Shown here piece after piece: positions 1 to 21,983 of a stretch of DNA of 64,000 bases. Both the position numbers and the translations under genes were made by a program. The DNA lies in the NCBI RefSeq assembly GCF_009602425.1, contig NW_022258004.1:166877-230876 (forward strand). The letters are read 5' to 3'. Position 1 is the stretch's first letter. Every line of letters starts with the position of its first letter. The notes under the pieces were generated by a model, which worked only from the letters and a program-made list of their open reading frames with translations, made no database searches and was not told where the DNA came from. This stretch comes from Actinia tenebrosa (taxonomy: Eukaryota > Cnidaria > Anthozoa > Actiniaria > Actiniidae).

Positions 1-302
1 AAAGTTTCTGCACAGCTTTATACCTCTATTAAGCGGTCAATTTTTATTTATCGGCCATGCGCACTTGAAATTTCCTGAGGATGGCCGATTTTTAGAAGTT
101 TGAACATAGCAGCATAATGAGGCATAATGAACAGAATGCACCTTGTTCGATATACCAAGTCTAGCTTTGATTAGCACTATATAAGGCATGATGAACAAAA
201 TATGTACCCAAGCTAGACCAGAATGCACCTTGTTCTCTATTCCAAATCTAGCTTCCCCTATAACAGGTTTAGTTTTAACAACACTATGTAAAGTATGGTT
301 AA

Positions 303-9302
<9,000 letters not shown>

Positions 9303-9357
9303 GTTCTTTGTAGTTCTTTATTTAGTTAGTCGGTACGTGCTCATGCCTCGCTTGTAG

Positions 9358-9363
9358 TTTATA
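9358..9363 (-). promoter_or_regulatory. Candidate TATA box of gene 1
   Basis: TATAAA on the minus strand, 56-61 bases upstream of the gene 1 start codon. Start of transcription would then fall near 9330, giving a very short leader. The motif is weak evidence alone. A separate noncoding first exon further right is equally possible. Confidence 0.25.
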
Positions 9364-12300
9364 GGTCGTCGTAGTCACAGAACGATGAAGCTAGCCGGAA
9401 GAGTCACTCAAGTTAGTCCTCACGTACGCACGAGCCTAAGAAAGAGCCATCTTCGTTCATAAGAACACACGGTTCTTCAACTTCGGGTNGCTTTGCTGGA
9501 TACCCCAAATATTGCCCTGTAGATGAAATTGACAACTCAGACGAGTATAATTAACTATTCGTACAACTACGAAGACAGATTTCTTTCAAACTTTCGTCCA
9601 ATAAAAATGGTCAGTATCTTCTGTGCGTCCGGTAGACGGTTCCTAAATATCAATGTACTCTTCCACCGCGAATTCCTCTGGCCAAAATACTCGAATCTTT
9701 CCTAAAACAATTGAATGTCTCTTAAAGCTTATACCTTTATAGCTTCTTATTTAGGTGACAAAGGTAATATTGGATAACTGGCGAGAAGCACGATCGACAT
9801 GAATAAGGTACTCACTCAAAGGGTGCTCAAAAACGAACACTAAGGAACTAGAACACGATAAGTCGGTAAATGAACCAAAAAGTACTAAGCAAGCGTAAGA
9901 AGGAACATCACTCTTGGGGTAGCCAGGCACTGACAGCTTTCTTCATTCGAAGTTCCAATGTTGAACTAGGTTAGTGTATTGGGATGCTACTACACGCTTG
10001 AGTGATTAAGCGACCGTATTGAAAATAATCCCTTTGTAACTNATAGCAAATCCAGCTGTCAATCTTACCAGACCTCCTTTAAGAAATGCGCTCACTTCCG
10101 TTCTGAACTGCGCACAGAAAATGCAGATGGTTAATGCCAAAGTTGATGGATTGGGATAAATGGGGTACTGCCTTCTGATGACCTAATAGAAACCACGAAA
10201 TAGGCTAATCAGATGTGATCCTAGAGCTACATTTATCAAATATATCTGAATATTTTTCTTTGAGTTTGAGACAAAAAGAATCCCCGAATCACCACGAGAT
10301 CCCCGCGAGATCAATGTTTGGAAATCAATTGAAAATAGCATCACACGCTATGACAATCTTATTATTCCTTCTTTCTCACTTAATCCTTTAAAATCAAAGG
10401 CCAAGTTTATCTTTAGTTTCGAAAACAAGAAGAGGAAAAATATAAATTTTGAAAACAGAGCGTGGGATAGAGAATTCTTTTAAAACGGAATTGGCCGCCG
10501 GAAACATTGTCCTTTGCACGGCCGAAACAGACAATGATCTTTTTGTGAAACAATAACAGAATATAATGATTTTACATTCTCTTTGACTAACTTAATTATA
10601 ATGATTAAGAACAATTCAAATGATAACCAATAACGATAGCCATAGTGGGAGTAGGGAATTTTTGGTTCATTAGAGGGGTGAAATGAGTTAAATTGTAATC
10701 TTGAACAGCTGCTTCTGTTAAATATCGAGAATTCACTAATAACAATAACACGATATCAGATCTTTTAACTTTGTAATGTTAATTTTAGGCCTAAAAATAT
10801 TAGACACGCGAACAAGGGGGAGGGTTTATGCACCAAAGTCTCGCGCAAAATTCGAGTGACAACCTATATTTTCATTAGATTAGATTGAACGAAGGAAAAT
10901 TGATAATGACCCGTTGCTGCCATCACACATGTAGGATCGGAGCCGACATAATCTCCAAGAATGAGAGCCCCTCGCCCTTCGATCGATAAAGATATCAAAG
11001 ATTAATAAAATCCGCGATATAAACCATCCATCTTAATAAAAGTAAGATATTTGATCACGTTTTTAGATGTTTTAAAAGTCGCATGGATTCGGGTGAGGAA
11101 TTCATTAAGTTTTCTACTAAAGTATTTAAAGGCGTAATTGAACTAATGTTTTAGTCTTTCCTGTCGTTAAAACGATTATCGAGGTGATTATATGATTAAC
11201 ACGCGTGCTTTGCGCGCCCCACGATAATCTGGTTGGCATGACAACAAGGGACTTGGGGGAAAAATCGAAAGATCAGTGAAACTCCGAAGACAATTTATTG
11301 AGACTTTTTCTGATAATAAAGGAAGAAGCAAGGAAAACTAATGGTTGAAATAAACTAATGAAGCGAAGAATACGAAAAAGAAAAAAGAAAGAAAGAAAAA
11401 CCAAATGCAAGATGAGATAGAGATAGATACAAATTTGAATATTTCCGCGGTGTTTGATAGTTCATAGCAATATCAAGGTCAGTTTTTCATTCACTCTTAC
11501 GCCCAATACTAGCGGTTATGAACATAATTTCATTGAACACGCTCTTTTAGATAATGGCTTATAATCTGTTCGTTGTCATGGGCTTTTCTCAGCATTTTTN
11601 CCTATACATTGGATACAATAAAAGGACTAAATTACGCAGGAATAATTGGCATAGTTTGTTGAAATAGCCATCACTTGTATTGCTAATATCAGACAGTATT
11701 ACATAGGTTAATGGTTAGACGGGTTTAGTGTTTCACTTAAGGCGTCCAGGAAAGACAAACATTTCGGATATTTTTACTGTTGTTAAGGGTTCGAGTAGAT
11801 TTAATCGATAGATTCTTTCAGGGATCGCTGATAAAATCTTTAAAACTCGATCGATAAAGAAAAAATGCGGTGATAGATGTCAAAATTGCTGGCGTTCAAA
11901 TGGCAGTTTATGTGATTTAAACAAGGAATAGCTCACCGAATAAACGCACTGGCCAAGATCAACCTTCCACTTAAGAAGAATAAAACGGCTTGGAAGTGTC
12001 TCACCGTTTTCAAATATTTGATGTCATTCACGGCCATCAAAATCCTTTACTTTAGTTCTGGATAAATTTTTCCAACGGTATAGGTAATAGTAAGTCTTTA
12101 AGTTTTGTGTACTCAAAACTCTTGCCTCATAAAAAGAATTATTTTATGTCTGAGCTAAAATATTAAACATGGAAAACAATTTAATTGAAGACTAAAACGA
12201 TGTACAATTCCTCAGACCAAAAATCGATTTTGTTTTCGATATTGCAGAAAAAGATTTCCGTGCATCGAAACGAAGTTTACTTTGTTGATTTTTGGAGTTT

Positions 12301-12496
12301 GAAAAAATTTACATACCAAATATCATTATTTATTTATCGAGACTTCGAGTTCCTATTAAACTATTGGCAGGTAATGGTGGGCCAGTTTTGTAAAAGATTA
12401 CAGTAAAATACCTTCAATTTAGTATTATTCTAATTTTTTTTCCAATTAAGTTTGAAGCTGTCATTGGTGATGGAACAGTCAGTCTTAGGCGGCAAA
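9364..12496. other. Intergenic, nothing recognised
   Basis: A+T-rich single-copy-looking sequence upstream of gene 1. No ORF of note, no inverted repeat or tandem array found by eye. It may hold gene 1 regulatory sequence. Confidence 0.4.
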
Positions 12497-12640
12497 AATG
12501 TTTTAGTGTAGCTAAAAACTAGTGTGAGCTGCGTCGGTGTTTCTAATGAAACAATAATGATAAAAGGGTAAATTATACACCGTGAAAAGATGAAAAAACT
12601 TACTGATGTTTCGGACGCTAGTCCTTCGTCGGAGTAAAAG
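12497..12640 (+). repeat. Interspersed repeat copy 1
   Basis: Contains CTAGTGTGAGCTGCGTCGGT and GGACGCTAGTCCTTCGTCGG. The same sequence occurs in the opposite orientation at 31487-31620, with scattered differences. The GACGAAGG-CTAGCGTC-GAAACG core is one I have seen in several marine invertebrate genomes. The class is unknown. Confidence 0.6.
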
Positions 12641-12674
12641 AGAAAGAGGTGGTAGAAAGGAGTGTTTATACACC

Positions 12675-12951
12675 TATTTCGAAAATCGTTGTCGCACCAA
12701 GAGCCTCAAGTAACAAGCCAAGGCTCCAGAGAACGTCGGTACTTTTAATTATAATTGATTTTTTCATGTTTCATCAAGTGGCTATAGCTCTCCACTAATT
12801 ATCACCTCAAGCAGCCTTGCTTGGAGCAATTTGTGAAGTCAATAAATGAAAATGCACCATGAATAAACTAATTACAGCTAAAGGTACCGGCGTTCTCTGC
12901 GGTCTTGGCTTGTTGCTTGAGGCTTTTGGTGCGACACGATTTCTGAAATAG
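12675..12951. mobile_element. Fold-back inverted repeat
   Basis: Arms of about 85 bp (12675-12762 and 12867-12951) pair imperfectly: CACCAAGAGCCTCAAGTAAC on the left and GTTGCTTGAGGCTTTTGGTG on the right. The spacer is about 104 bp. It directly follows interspersed repeat copy 1 and is followed by a 42-A run at 13017-13058. Confidence 0.6.
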
Positions 12952-13016
12952 GTATATACTGAGAACAAGACAAAAGGCGAAACCAATGAGAACAAGGTGG
13001 GCAAGGAAACGAGAGG

Positions 13017-13058
<42 letters not shown>
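13017..13058 (+). repeat. Poly(A) run of 42
   Basis: Uninterrupted adenines after GAGAGG. This could be the tail of a retroposed sequence or simple slippage. ORFs over it on the minus strand are artefacts (poly-Phe). Confidence 0.9.
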
Positions 13059-13060
<2 letters not shown>

Positions 13061-13196
13061 ATCAAAAGACAAAAGAGTGGGTTAGCAAAGCGTTCATTAA
13101 ATCCCGTTGGAACTAAGAGTGCCCAATAGGTCGGAATAAGCATGTTATACTGGATTTTGCAAGAGTATAAAGTATAGTGCAATGGCGTGCTGTGNT

Positions 13197-13505
13197 ATAC
13201 AGTCCTTTGACTAAACGTTGTCGTTTGATCGGCTTCATCCGGCCCTACGCGCCTAGACCGAAAAGGATCATGGGGATAATTAATTGACAGTTACTAGCTG
13301 CCGCATATGTTATCTAACACGTCTTGAGCTCGCTTTTTTCGATCCCATTTAATTTGCTGAAACCATGCCTCGAGCATACGGCGAAGATTTAAACTGGCAA
13401 GCAGTTTGGATGACGCAAGTTCTGGGTAATTTACACGTTATCCTTTTCGGTCTAGGCGCGTAGGGATGATCCGATCAACGACAACGTTTAGTCAAAGGAC
13501 TGTAT
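13197..13505. mobile_element. MITE with 70-bp terminal inverted repeats
   Basis: The left arm 13197-13268 starts ATACAGTCCTTTGACTAAAC, and the right arm 13440-13505 is its near-perfect reverse complement (ATCCTTTTCGGTCTAGGCGC onward). TA flanks the CAGTCC ends on both sides, compatible with a TA target duplication (Tc1/mariner-like), but the border is ambiguous. The inner 171 bp is non-coding. Confidence 0.75.
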
Positions 13506-14290
13506 TCAAACTAAAAGCAATCCCCAATATTCTGCGAACTCAGACATCATTCAATGGTTTGTTTGTTAAATTGGATCTGGGTGGAATGAATTGGATCATT
13601 TTTGCTGCCGTCAATCAAAACTAACCAGTCGGCACTTTTAACAGTTTTGTTTTTCCAACTCCGACAATCGCATTTACCGAGCCTTGCAGCCTATCGTTAA
13701 GAATCTTAGTAATATTCGAAACTATAGGGTTTTTTCTCGCTCTTTGATTGCTTTGTATTAAAACAAAACGAGAAAGGCAGCAGGGTGCTTGTTACACTCG
13801 TTCGCCAATTTCCTAAGTGGTTTGCTATCATTTAATAAGTAACGTAATACGTGCTCAGCTTCTTGGCCGACATGTTTAGCTAAACTCTACCAACATGGGA
13901 ACTAGGAAGTCATATTTACTAAAGATTATCCGCACATACCCATGAGCCCTTGCGACCATAATAGCTATGTAACCTGGCTATTTTTGTAGCGAACAGCAAA
14001 ACTCGTCATGCCAGGCTTGATTGCGAGATCGATTACGATGACACGTGGATCACCAAATACATTTCTTGGTATGAAATAATGTGCAACACGACTTTTCTAC
14101 TTGAGAAAATATTCAGAAGAAATGTTGGTCAGTTCACTCCTCAACAACGTTAAAAATCGATTCCACAGCACTACAGCTAGTGATTCTTTTGCGGGCATTT
14201 TATACAATTTTGAACATTTTACTAGTTCCGGACAACCTCGGTATCGTGCTAGAATTTTAGCCTTGAAGGTGGTTTGTTGCTTGCTCGACG
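13506..14290. other. Intergenic, nothing recognised
   Basis: No gene or repeat structure seen. A 102-codon ORF starting at 14101 runs into the mobile element at 14291 and has no recognisable domain. Confidence 0.35.
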
Positions 14291-14430
14291 ACTGCTCGTT
14301 CTATTCTTCGTTTGCACATGACGTCATAGCCGCCATCTTGGATGAATTTAACAAAAGGGTTGTGAATAACTTTTGTTATGGGCATCATGTCTTTATTTAT
14401 TTCACTTGATCGAATTGATCGAAAACCAGC
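14291..14430. mobile_element. MITE-like element, family B (CRE plus YY1-like motif)
   Basis: Aligns with 22985-23135: TTCTTCGTTTGCACATGACG, then GCCGCCATCTTGGATGAATT and TAACAAAAG, ending near GAAAACCAGCAA. It contains the palindrome TGACGTCA directly followed by GCCGCCATCTTG. No coding capacity. Confidence 0.6.
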
Positions 14431-14989
14431 AATACAAAAATTGCGCAAGGCCACGTAGCTATAATCAATCGCAAAATCTTTCTGAATAGAGAAAAAAAAA
14501 AAAAAGAGCAAAAACAATCGATAGATAAAGGCGTAGAGGTAAAGTGGATCGTAAAGTGATAAGCAGTGTGCCGCCGCTAATTTAGTGCAGTACTCTCTAT
14601 AACACCTGCAAGTCAGGTCAGTGTGGNTTCTAGATTTTTTTTATTTTTCAGCTTCAAAGTAAATATTGATTGTTCTGCTTTATCTAATCTTGTGGATCAA
14701 AGACAGAGCTTACACCCACAGTAATAACTAGCCCAATCTTTGACACTGAGTTACACCTGCCATGAAACCAAATTCCCTTACGAGTTGCGGTGCTTTCACT
14801 TACAGCGGTTTTCTATCACTCTTGTTTCTTTTCCAATTTACTTCAGCTTTACTTATTTTTTAAAATAGTTTTCCTTAAGTTTTTCTCTCCGTTTGGCGGC
14901 TGCACACTACTTTTTCTGTTTGTATGGTTTTCTTCAGATTGGCTATCGTAATCTTTTTCGAAATTTAACCTAAACTATTCGATTTTCTG

Positions 14990-15175
14990 GTGATTCGAAA
15001 TTTAACCTAAACTATTCGATTTTCTGGTTATTCGAAATTTAACCTAAACTATTCGATTTTCTGGTTATTCGGAATTTAACCTAAACTATTCGATTTTCTG
15101 GTGATTTGAAATTTAACCTAAACTATTCGCGATTTTCTGGTTATTAGAAATTTAACGTAAACTGTTTGATTTTCT
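14990..15175. repeat. 37-bp tandem repeat, five copies
   Basis: Unit CGAAATTTAACCTAAACTAT then TCGATTTTCTGGTTATT, repeated head to tail with few changes; the last unit is the most diverged. Confidence 0.9.
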
Positions 15176-15179
15176 GATT

Positions 15180-17755
15180 ATCGGGGTTGGTTTCGTAATA
15201 TAATAAGAGTTTATTATAATATATTCGTATAGTTCCCTTTTTTTCAGTTCTCATATTGATTCCGTTTTATTTAGGTTGTTCGTTTTTTTTGCATTTGTTT
15301 TGTGCCCTTTATCGGTTTTGCTTCGCATTTTTTTCGTCGTCGGTATCAATTCGTCCAGTCTATGCTTTCAGTTTTTTTCCTATTTCTTTCGTCATGTAAA
15401 CCTAAGTATTTGTCTGCGCTAATGTTTAGTTCTCTATCAATTGCAAACGACATCTAACTCACCGTTTCTATTCTTGCTCCTATTCATAACACCAATTATA
15501 CATCACACCAGATAAAGACTCTTATTCATCTGTCGTCTCAATAANTTTTTGTATTTTGAAGAGGACTTAGATATAAATGGTTATTTTACTAAATTCCGTC
15601 ACCCCCCCTCCCCTCTCTTCACTGAGCACCTTTTTGAATATCTTATTTTCTCTTAATTTTCTTCCCAGGTTGGGTAATTAAACACTTCAATCAAACTGGA
15701 TGACAGCAATGGTATACAGTGTCTGACAAAAAGGTTTTTTAATCATCTATTTAAATGACCTCGAACAACATACAATCGAAGTCAGTTTTAATCGAGTTTT
15801 CTGCGGCTGTCTTTGACGTTTCTCAGTTTTCTCGTTAGTTTTGTTATTAAATTTGAACAGCATTTCCAGTGTTTCAGTTAATTAGCTACAGATCTAATAC
15901 ATACAATCTGCAGCACTACTGCTTCTCCGGTTTTTTGCTTGTTATAATGTATGGCAGAGGGGCGGGGAGGAGGTGGGCAGGTGAAAATTTGAAATGTCCA
16001 GAATGATTCTTAACACCCTCTCAAAAAAAATACGGCTCCCCCTAAGCAAGGCTTGAAGCTTCTTCCAAAAATCCCCCCCCCCCCCATTCTTTTGATAAAA
16101 ATTTGCCCATCCCCCCTTTTTCCTACCAAAATTTTCCCGATCCTCCCTCAATTTCACCTGTCCCCCCCCCCCTGCCATACATTATGAACGCAGCCTTACG
16201 GCCGAGCTTGCGGGTGCTTCGAGTTTATAGAAGGTTAAAGAAAAGTCCGTTTGTGGTTCGCCGTCTCTGTTTTCCTTTACATCACTTCAAGATCTGACAT
16301 CCGGTCTGGCTGACAACAAATTGAACATCCACTTGGGTAATAATGTTCAAGGAAATTACGAGGAGAAAAGAAGCCAAAATGACAAAGAGAAACCAATGTT
16401 TGAAACATGATAATAACAATGAATTTAGTGATATTTGATTTGTGTAAAAATACGGACGGCAAAGCCCTAGAGCCTGATGCAGTCGAATAAAATGCAATAT
16501 AGCGGAATGGCCGACACTGAATCATTCAGGGCATAAAATCCCACTGAATAATCTTAAAAAACTAATCGGTAATGGAAAAACCATTCTCTCGTTTGATTTT
16601 AGAAATAAAAACATTCAACTGCATAAATTTTTTTCTTTAAATCTCCTCCTTATTTGATTTGTAAAAACATGGCACTATCAAGCCAAAGTCGTTCACCTTA
16701 CCGCGACCAAATCGAGCGACAACTGCTTTATTTTAGGCCGGAATATAAATACTTTTAGAATTAACTGGCAGTCGACATTATTTAAAGAAAATTTATTCCT
16801 AGAGGGCGAACTAGAACGGAAGTCATTTGTCGATCAATATGATATTTTAGTTTTCGCGAAACAGACGGAGTAAAAAATCTAACCTTTCGAAAAATTGAAC
16901 GTGAACAGAATCTAGAGGAAAATGATTTCCGAATCGAAAAAGAATCTATTATAATCCTTGGATGACTATCTAAAGTTATTATATATATCATTAAAGATAA
17001 AAACAAAAGAAAATATCATAAGGTTTTCTTACCCTCCGCCTACGAATCCCAAGCGTGTATACTTTTTCTTCAGTGCACGTTAAAAATATTGTCGAAGTCT
17101 TGATATTGGCCAGGTTTTCTTATATGTGTTATAACCTAAGAAAAACAAATCTTTCAATCAATTCAATCTCGCTTTTCGAAACACAATAAAATTAAAGATG
17201 TCGTTTTGCAAATTCAAGCCAACATCTTATCTAATCGACAAAAGCAATTTTGTTCGCCGTGTCACACGTAGGAACTATATAGCGTGATCTGGACTAGCTG
17301 TAAAACCATCGACACTTGGCTAGAGCAGTCGCTTACCTGCAGATTCACCCACTCTTATAAACAACACTCGTACGAAGCACAATTTTTTTTCATTTTCGGC
17401 AGTTTTGTCAGACGTCAATAGGGCTGACTGCTAAATATAGGTACTGCCTGCCCCAGGGCAGTAATAAGGTTTTAGTAAACAATAGAAGGCTGTTTTTGAA
17501 ATGTTTTTCACGGGTAGTTCAAAATACTTCAATTTTGGCCAAATGTGGACTGACGCAAAAAACCTGCTCATTAAAGCATAGCTTATCTTTTCGTTCTTAA
17601 AAGAGAGAAGACCGCTGAATTCTCAATCACAACAACGGAAGAGAGAGGGAATGGGATGGAGCATTAATCGAGCTATAAACCAATAAAAAAGAAATCAGTT
17701 TTTTCTACTTNTTTTGTAACGAGGGAAAAACCTAATAAACAACAAAGTCTAAAAA
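15180..17755. other. Intergenic, low-complexity tracts only
   Basis: Long C and G runs lie at about 15955-16175 (for example C-rich 16072-16085 and 16155-16170) and produce spurious Gly/Pro-rich ORFs. No gene supported. Confidence 0.4.
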
Positions 17756-17757
17756 AC

Positions 17758-17952
17758 CTGTGGCGCTCGTTCCATGAGGGAGGAAAGGCGGAGAAACCGA
17801 AGAAAAACTATCGAAGCACAGGTGTGAGCCAACCAGAAACTCTACTCGCATACGGACACTGAGTGCGGGAATCAAACCCTGGTCACAACGATGAGATGCA
17901 AGCGCTCTCACGGCTTCATCAACCGCCTTAACCCTTTTTCGACTAATCATCT
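17758..17952 (-). mobile_element. tRNA-derived SINE
   Basis: On the minus strand a perfect RNA polymerase III B box GGTTTGATTCC (17878-17868) is preceded by an AGAGCGCTTGCATCTCATCG segment, typical of tRNA-derived SINEs. It is followed by a conserved tail with GTAGAGTTTCTGGTTGGCTC and TTTCCTCCCTC. It shares the tail with the copy at 23735-23960. Confidence 0.7.
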
Positions 17953-17954
17953 TA

Positions 17955-19033
17955 CAAATGTAGTGGCGCACAAATTATTTCCCAAGTTGTTTTTTATCTC
18001 ACTGAGTTATTTTTGGCAAGCGTACTGCTGGAGATTCAAGCTTGTTTGCGCGCTTCCTTAATCCAAATCTCTTCTAACTTGAGGAGCTGCGAAGTATGAG
18101 TCTTAAAATGAAATTAAATCAACAAAAGCCGAAAAAGTACTTATTTCCTTCTTTAAGAAAAACTTAGAATTTGAACCTGTTTCATTTCTTTCACTCAGGA
18201 TTGGGATTTTCACAAACACGTGTCGTGTTATTATCGTTTTATTATTATGATATTATTATCAACGTAGCACATGTGGGTTTAATGACCCGTTTACACGAGG
18301 GTAAAACAAACCTAATGACCTCTACTATGGCCATAATATTTTACCATTAAGCCACCTGTCATTCCCTAAAGCTTGAGAAACATTATCAATAAGTATTTGA
18401 CACAAACGACGAATATTACCAGAGAGTGACGAGCGGTTCGAAATAGAAGGTCTGATTTAGATTAGAGACCTAGCATCAAATTTACCCTAACCCGCGCTAG
18501 GGGAACAGGCCGAGAATGACGCCCGCAAACACGGAGAAACACTCGGCATCATTGAAATTCAATATAACAACTCTTCCAGCAACAATTTCGTTATGACGCC
18601 TTTCTAAACGTCGAAAGTTTGACGAAAAACGCCTGACGTCGAACTGTAGTTTGAGGTTTGCGGTACCTAGCAAGAACGTGGTGCTAAAGGTCTCTTTTGT
18701 AAAACTTTTCACGGCTGTGACACTATTACGCGTGTATGAGTAATTGATTAGTATACTCTTTAGTTTATGACCTGTAAAGGTTGAATGTTGTCCCAGTGCA
18801 CTGATTTGTTTCGTATTCTAGCATTTTCTCACTCTCTCCTTGTATCCCATACCTGGGGTTGTAGCTCACCTTAGTTTTTTATATTCCAATCCCCCCTCCC
18901 TTTCGCTGCTTTTGGTTCTTTCGAGACCTCCGTCAATTTTCCCTCTACAATTCCCAATCAGAAGAACAGCGAGTGCGTCGTAAATTAGAATATTATTCGT
19001 CTGTCATCCCTCGACAAAGTAAGTGCTATTTTC
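17955..19033. other. Intergenic, nothing recognised
   Basis: A+T-rich, no coherent ORF, no inverted or tandem repeat noticed. Confidence 0.35.
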
Positions 19034-19558
19034 TTAAAGTGCCCCTAATGCCTAATCACAGACCTTATGTAAGTTGAAGATATATTCACAAAAATGCGAA
19101 AATCCAAAAAATTTTCCAAATTGGATGCATCCCTGATTTTTAAATGAGTTTTGAATACGCGCTTTTTCATATGAGGACCGCGCGTGCGGGGGAATGGTGC
19201 GATTACGTCATCGGGGTGATACGCTCCAAAAGTGAAAGACTTGCGCATTCTTCCAAGTTATATCCACTCGTACAATAAGTAAAAGCATTTTTTCTTTCTT
19301 AAAACTTTTAAAAACACCACTCTTGACTCACAAAAAAGTTGGTGCATCACTCCGATGACGTAAGTCTATACAATTTTTCAGGCTCCTCGAACGCGGTACT
19401 GAAATTTCGAGAGTGGACACGAGAATTTTTCCAACTTTTTCGTGCCGTAACAAATCAGGAATTCGTTTGAAACGAAAAAAAATTTTGAAAAACGCGTTTA
19501 TGACAATTTGAGGATTTGTTCTAAATTGGTCTGTAATCAGGCATTAGGGGCACTTTAA
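19034..19558. mobile_element. TTAA-flanked MITE, family C
   Basis: Ends TTAA|AGTGCCCCTAATGCCT and GGCATTAGGGGCACT|TTAA. About 28 bp of strong terminal inverted repeat is followed by weaker homology. The TTAA on both sides would fit a target duplication of the piggyBac type. Interior non-coding, with two ACGTCAT motifs in opposite orientation. Confidence 0.65.
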
Positions 19559-21920
19559 AATAGACTAAAAAACGTCCTAAAAATCTTTACCTTGAAGTGA
19601 TTAGTAATCAGGTTATAGCGAATCCTAGACGTCTCGTGGCCTTGTGCAAGTAGAACTAACCTCTGGTAGCTTTTATCACTGAAATGAAATAAAGTTTCGA
19701 GTATTTATAAGGCCTGTTTGTTTGTAAGCAAGACAACACGAGCCTGCTAAAGGGCCGCGCTTCCGGTCAACAACAACAAAAAGGTGGCCTTACACGTGTG
19801 ATAGTAAAAAGACGCGCCTCGGTCCAATATAAATGAACGTACTATCCATTTATGTTTAGTTGATCAGTAAAGACAGCTTCTGTGTGCGCTTGACGGGATC
19901 ATTTGGAAAAAGATTTAGGAGCAGGAGATCTAGATCAAAATAAGTTTTTCCTCTCAAGGCTTTGAGCTCTTGACCTAGTCCACCGCCTCCTCCCCAACCC
20001 CCTCGTGGATTTCAGACGGGAGGTGTAGACGCGGCGAATATGCAAGATTTTGGAATTTCACTATAAAAGGTATCACATTATCATGATTTATCGGGAATTT
20101 GGTGAGCTTCTTTAATGGTTAACCTATTTACGCTTTTTCGATACGGACTCGTAGAAGTGGAAGGAAAATAATTACTGGTGATCGAGTAATTTGGGTGATT
20201 GATTACATGGTGAACCCGATGGCTTCGGCGACACCCGGTCTGCCCATACTGACCATCGAGGCACAAGACAGCTCCTTCTAATACAAATTTCATGCCTGTA
20301 CTGCATGCAAAAGACTATCGGAGAGTTTTTGAAATTCTATCTGAAATGTGAAAACATTACCCCAAGCCGAAGAAGTCTATTTGGAGGACATAACGACAGG
20401 TTTCCAATTTTCATGAGATAGCATGAAATCCAGTCTTTGTTTTGTTTGTCACATACAAAAGATCCATAAGGTTTTTTTACGAATACTTTAAACCGCAAAT
20501 CGTAAGAGATCACGCGACCAGACCTAAGTGGTTACTGACGTTTCCCTTATAGAGCTGTTTTCGTATGACTGTGAAAAGCGCAGTGTCGTAAGCGTGCCGT
20601 ACCTTGACCGTGATGTTTTCTAGAATTTTAATTGGCTGATTTTTTTCTCGCGCAATGTGATTGGTCTGAAAGTGGCGTGACTTTGGCGTGACTGTGGCGT
20701 GACCATGTCCGGACCGTGTTTGTGCTGTGATTGGAGGGAGAGTAAATTCTCGTGCAATGTAAGGGCAAACCCGTGTTTGTTTTTAAAAGACCCTTAAAAC
20801 AGGGGCGCAGATAGTGAAATGATATTCTTTGAGGTCAGGGGAATCCAATTATGAATAAATAGATTTAAAAACGCGCTTAACGAATGACCACTATGTAAAA
20901 AAATTAAGATTAAAAAGTTAAGTAAAATGTATCTGGATAAAAATAATACCACGGAACTAAAAATCCACTTTCTCAGTACTAACCTTGAAAAAAAGTATTT
21001 TCTGGAAACCAAATATAGTTTTAGACGCACGAAGTCAACCAGAACCAGGCTTAGTTCAGAACTAAACACACTAGTTCACTAATTCCAAGCGAGTATTCAC
21101 TGTGCAACGACTGCTGCGTGGCATCATTTCCGTCCTAGAAGAATAAAATCCAAAGGATTATCTAGTGAGCCCTCTAAGCATAACGAATAAAATAAAATAA
21201 ATCGCCCATATTTTAAGAGGATAAAACTGGAGACTGGCCGGCTGCGGTCCTTGTTACATTATCCCGGAAAAAATCCCTTGTAGTACGTGTAGGAGTGGAA
21301 TAACTATGGTTAAACGATGGAGTTTTAAAAAAATCGAAGACGATCCTCGAAGACACTCTTATATTAACTTGGGATGGAGGTGTAGGGGAACCGAGATTAT
21401 TATTTAGGGAGGGAGAGGTGAGGATCACTTAGCCACAGGATTTTTAATTTATACCAAACCGGGGAAGTGTGTCATAGACACGCTAGGCCTACGCACCATT
21501 AGAATACAACAACTTTCCTTCACGGATTATAAGCCAAGTTCACGTGTTTCGGCTCAACTGAGCGCGAGACTGTTATTGCGAAAGGTCTGTAGATAATCTA
21601 TGACGAATGGTCTCAATACGCAAGAAATGAATACAGATATCTACCAAGTCATCTTTTTTTACCTTGCGTCGTATTGATCGATTAAAAAGGATTTCAATAT
21701 GGATTATTGGATGATAGAGCTACGTTAGTCATATCAGCTGTAAAGTCGGGATAATGAAACCGGCTGACTTGGATAATGCGCTATGATATGGATTAAAACC
21801 GGATAAAAGGCAAGAGAAAAACACTAACAAAAGAAGATTTAAAAAAGAAGTCAGTAAATACCTCTATGAAGAGAAAAGTAATAAGTAGTGGTTTTTTGAA
21901 AGAACATTTAAAGAAAAGAT
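19559..21920. other. Intergenic, only a short direct repeat
   Basis: At about 20672-20706 GTGGCGTGACT is repeated three times with changes, beside two ATTGG sequences (inverted CCAAT). No gene seen. Confidence 0.35.
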
Positions 21921-21922
21921 AA

Positions 21923-21983
21923 CCTGCGAGCAGAGTCTCCTTTTAACTCCGTAGAGGAGGTAGAAGGAGACTCTGCTCGCAGG
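21923..21983. repeat. Perfect 20-bp hairpin
   Basis: CCTGCGAGCAGAGTCTCCTT (21923-21942) pairs perfectly with its reverse complement at 21964-21983, around a 21-base loop that is itself partly purine-rich. Probably a tiny MITE or recombination hairpin. Confidence 0.8.

Noticed and set aside
13197-13505. Considered as the terminal part of an LTR element
   Set aside because: The ends are inverted, not direct, repeats, and there is no coding sequence; a MITE fits.
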